6,885 nt of DNA from assembly GCA_030433225.1 (NCBI GenBank), contig JAUIMD010000106.1:1-6885 (forward strand), in the 5' to 3' direction. Every line of letters begins with the position of its first letter. Position 1 is the stretch's first letter. The translations under genes were made by a program, and so were the position numbers. This document shows positions 6,539 through 6,885 of the stretch, one piece after another. Origin of the DNA: Bacteroidia bacterium (GTDB lineage Bacteria > Bacteroidota > Bacteroidia > Bacteroidales > UBA5342). The notes under the pieces were generated by a model, which was given only the letters and a program-made list of their open reading frames with translations, searched no databases and was not told the DNA's origin.

Positions 6539-6885
6539 ATGAGTCCTATCAAATTCGTATCAGCCGAAGAAGCTGTAAAAGTGATTAAAACAGGAGACAG
6601 GGTACACCTGAGTAGTGTTGCGGTTACCCCCCATTGCCTCATTAAGCCAATGGTTGAACGCGGCCGAAACAAAGAATTTTATGACATTAAAATTCAGCAC
6701 ATTCATGTGGAAGGGCAGGTGGACTATGCCGACCCTGAATTTGAAGGCATTTTTTGCCCGGAACAGTTTTTTGTAGGTGGCAATTTACGCAAACAAACCC
6801 AGGCCGGTTATGCGGATTACATTCCGGTTTTTTTGAGCGAAACCCAAAAACTGATACGCGAAGGCTACCTGAAAGGGAATGTAGC
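6539..6885 (+). CDS. acetyl-CoA hydrolase/transferase family protein (N-terminal part; continues past window)
   Basis: The frame is open from the ATG at 6539-6541 to the window edge: 115 complete codons plus two bases. The N-terminus MSPIKFVSAEEAVKVIKTGDRVHLSSVAVTPHCLIKPMVER fits the start of the acetyl-CoA hydrolase/transferase N-terminal domain (4-hydroxybutyrate CoA-transferase and Cat1-like enzymes). A 'two-element' pattern follows: IKIQHIHVEGQVDYADPEFEGIF, then FFVGGNLRKQTQAGYADYIPVFLSETQKLI, the latter resembling the family's conserved GR..G.ADYIP-F.SE..... These enzymes exchange or hydrolyse CoA thioesters through a catalytic glutamate in the C-terminal domain, which lies outside the window, so hydrolase and transferase cannot be told apart here. 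No Shine-Dalgarno sequence precedes the start, as is usual in this phylum. The gene is divergent from pyrH. Confidence 0.88.
   Translation, partial: MSPIKFVSAEEAVKVIKTGDRVHLSSVAVTPHCLIKPMVERGRNKEFYDIKIQHIHVEGQVDYADPEFEGIFCPEQFFVGGNLRKQTQAGYADYIPVFLSETQKLIREGYLKGNV

Overview
The window looks like a chromosomal piece of a Bacteroidota bacterium, probably a Cytophagales-type lineage (the order is my inference). Three things support this. It carries a TonB-dependent receptor paired with a DUF4249 lipoprotein. Shine-Dalgarno sequences are absent ahead of the genes. Promoter-like sites repeatedly match the phylum's -7 element TAnnTTTG. Nothing suggests a phage, IS element, CRISPR array or recent transfer.

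Layout, read along the minus strand from the right: pyrH (UMP kinase, 5283-5999) and frr (ribosome recycling factor, 4669-5232) form a housekeeping pair closed by a strong hairpin terminator (4608-4641). Next comes a stand-alone Omp85/BamA-type outer-membrane barrel without POTRA domains (3448-4545). After a 171-base gap lies a two-gene unit: a TonB-dependent receptor (940-3276), then, 11 bases on, a DUF4249 lipoprotein (1-928) that runs off the left edge. That pair probably imports an unknown ligand across the outer membrane, with the receptor as the channel and the lipoprotein as its surface or periplasmic partner.

On the plus strand at the right edge an acetyl-CoA hydrolase/transferase-family gene begins at 6539 and leaves the window. 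It is divergent from pyrH across a 539-base gene-free interval. That interval is the most interesting part of the window. It holds a plus-strand promoter-like sequence (6274-6303) and, about 50 bases further on, a perfect 13-bp hairpin followed by eight T residues (6357-6393), with no gene between them. A second -7 motif (6430-6437) lies beyond the hairpin and can serve the downstream gene. This is the arrangement expected of a free-standing small RNA of about 85 nt. The rest of the interval (about 6096-6272) is AT-rich and I see nothing definite in it.

Overall this is mostly ordinary core-genome sequence. The candidate small RNA and the uncharacterised receptor/DUF4249 pair are the points worth a second look.
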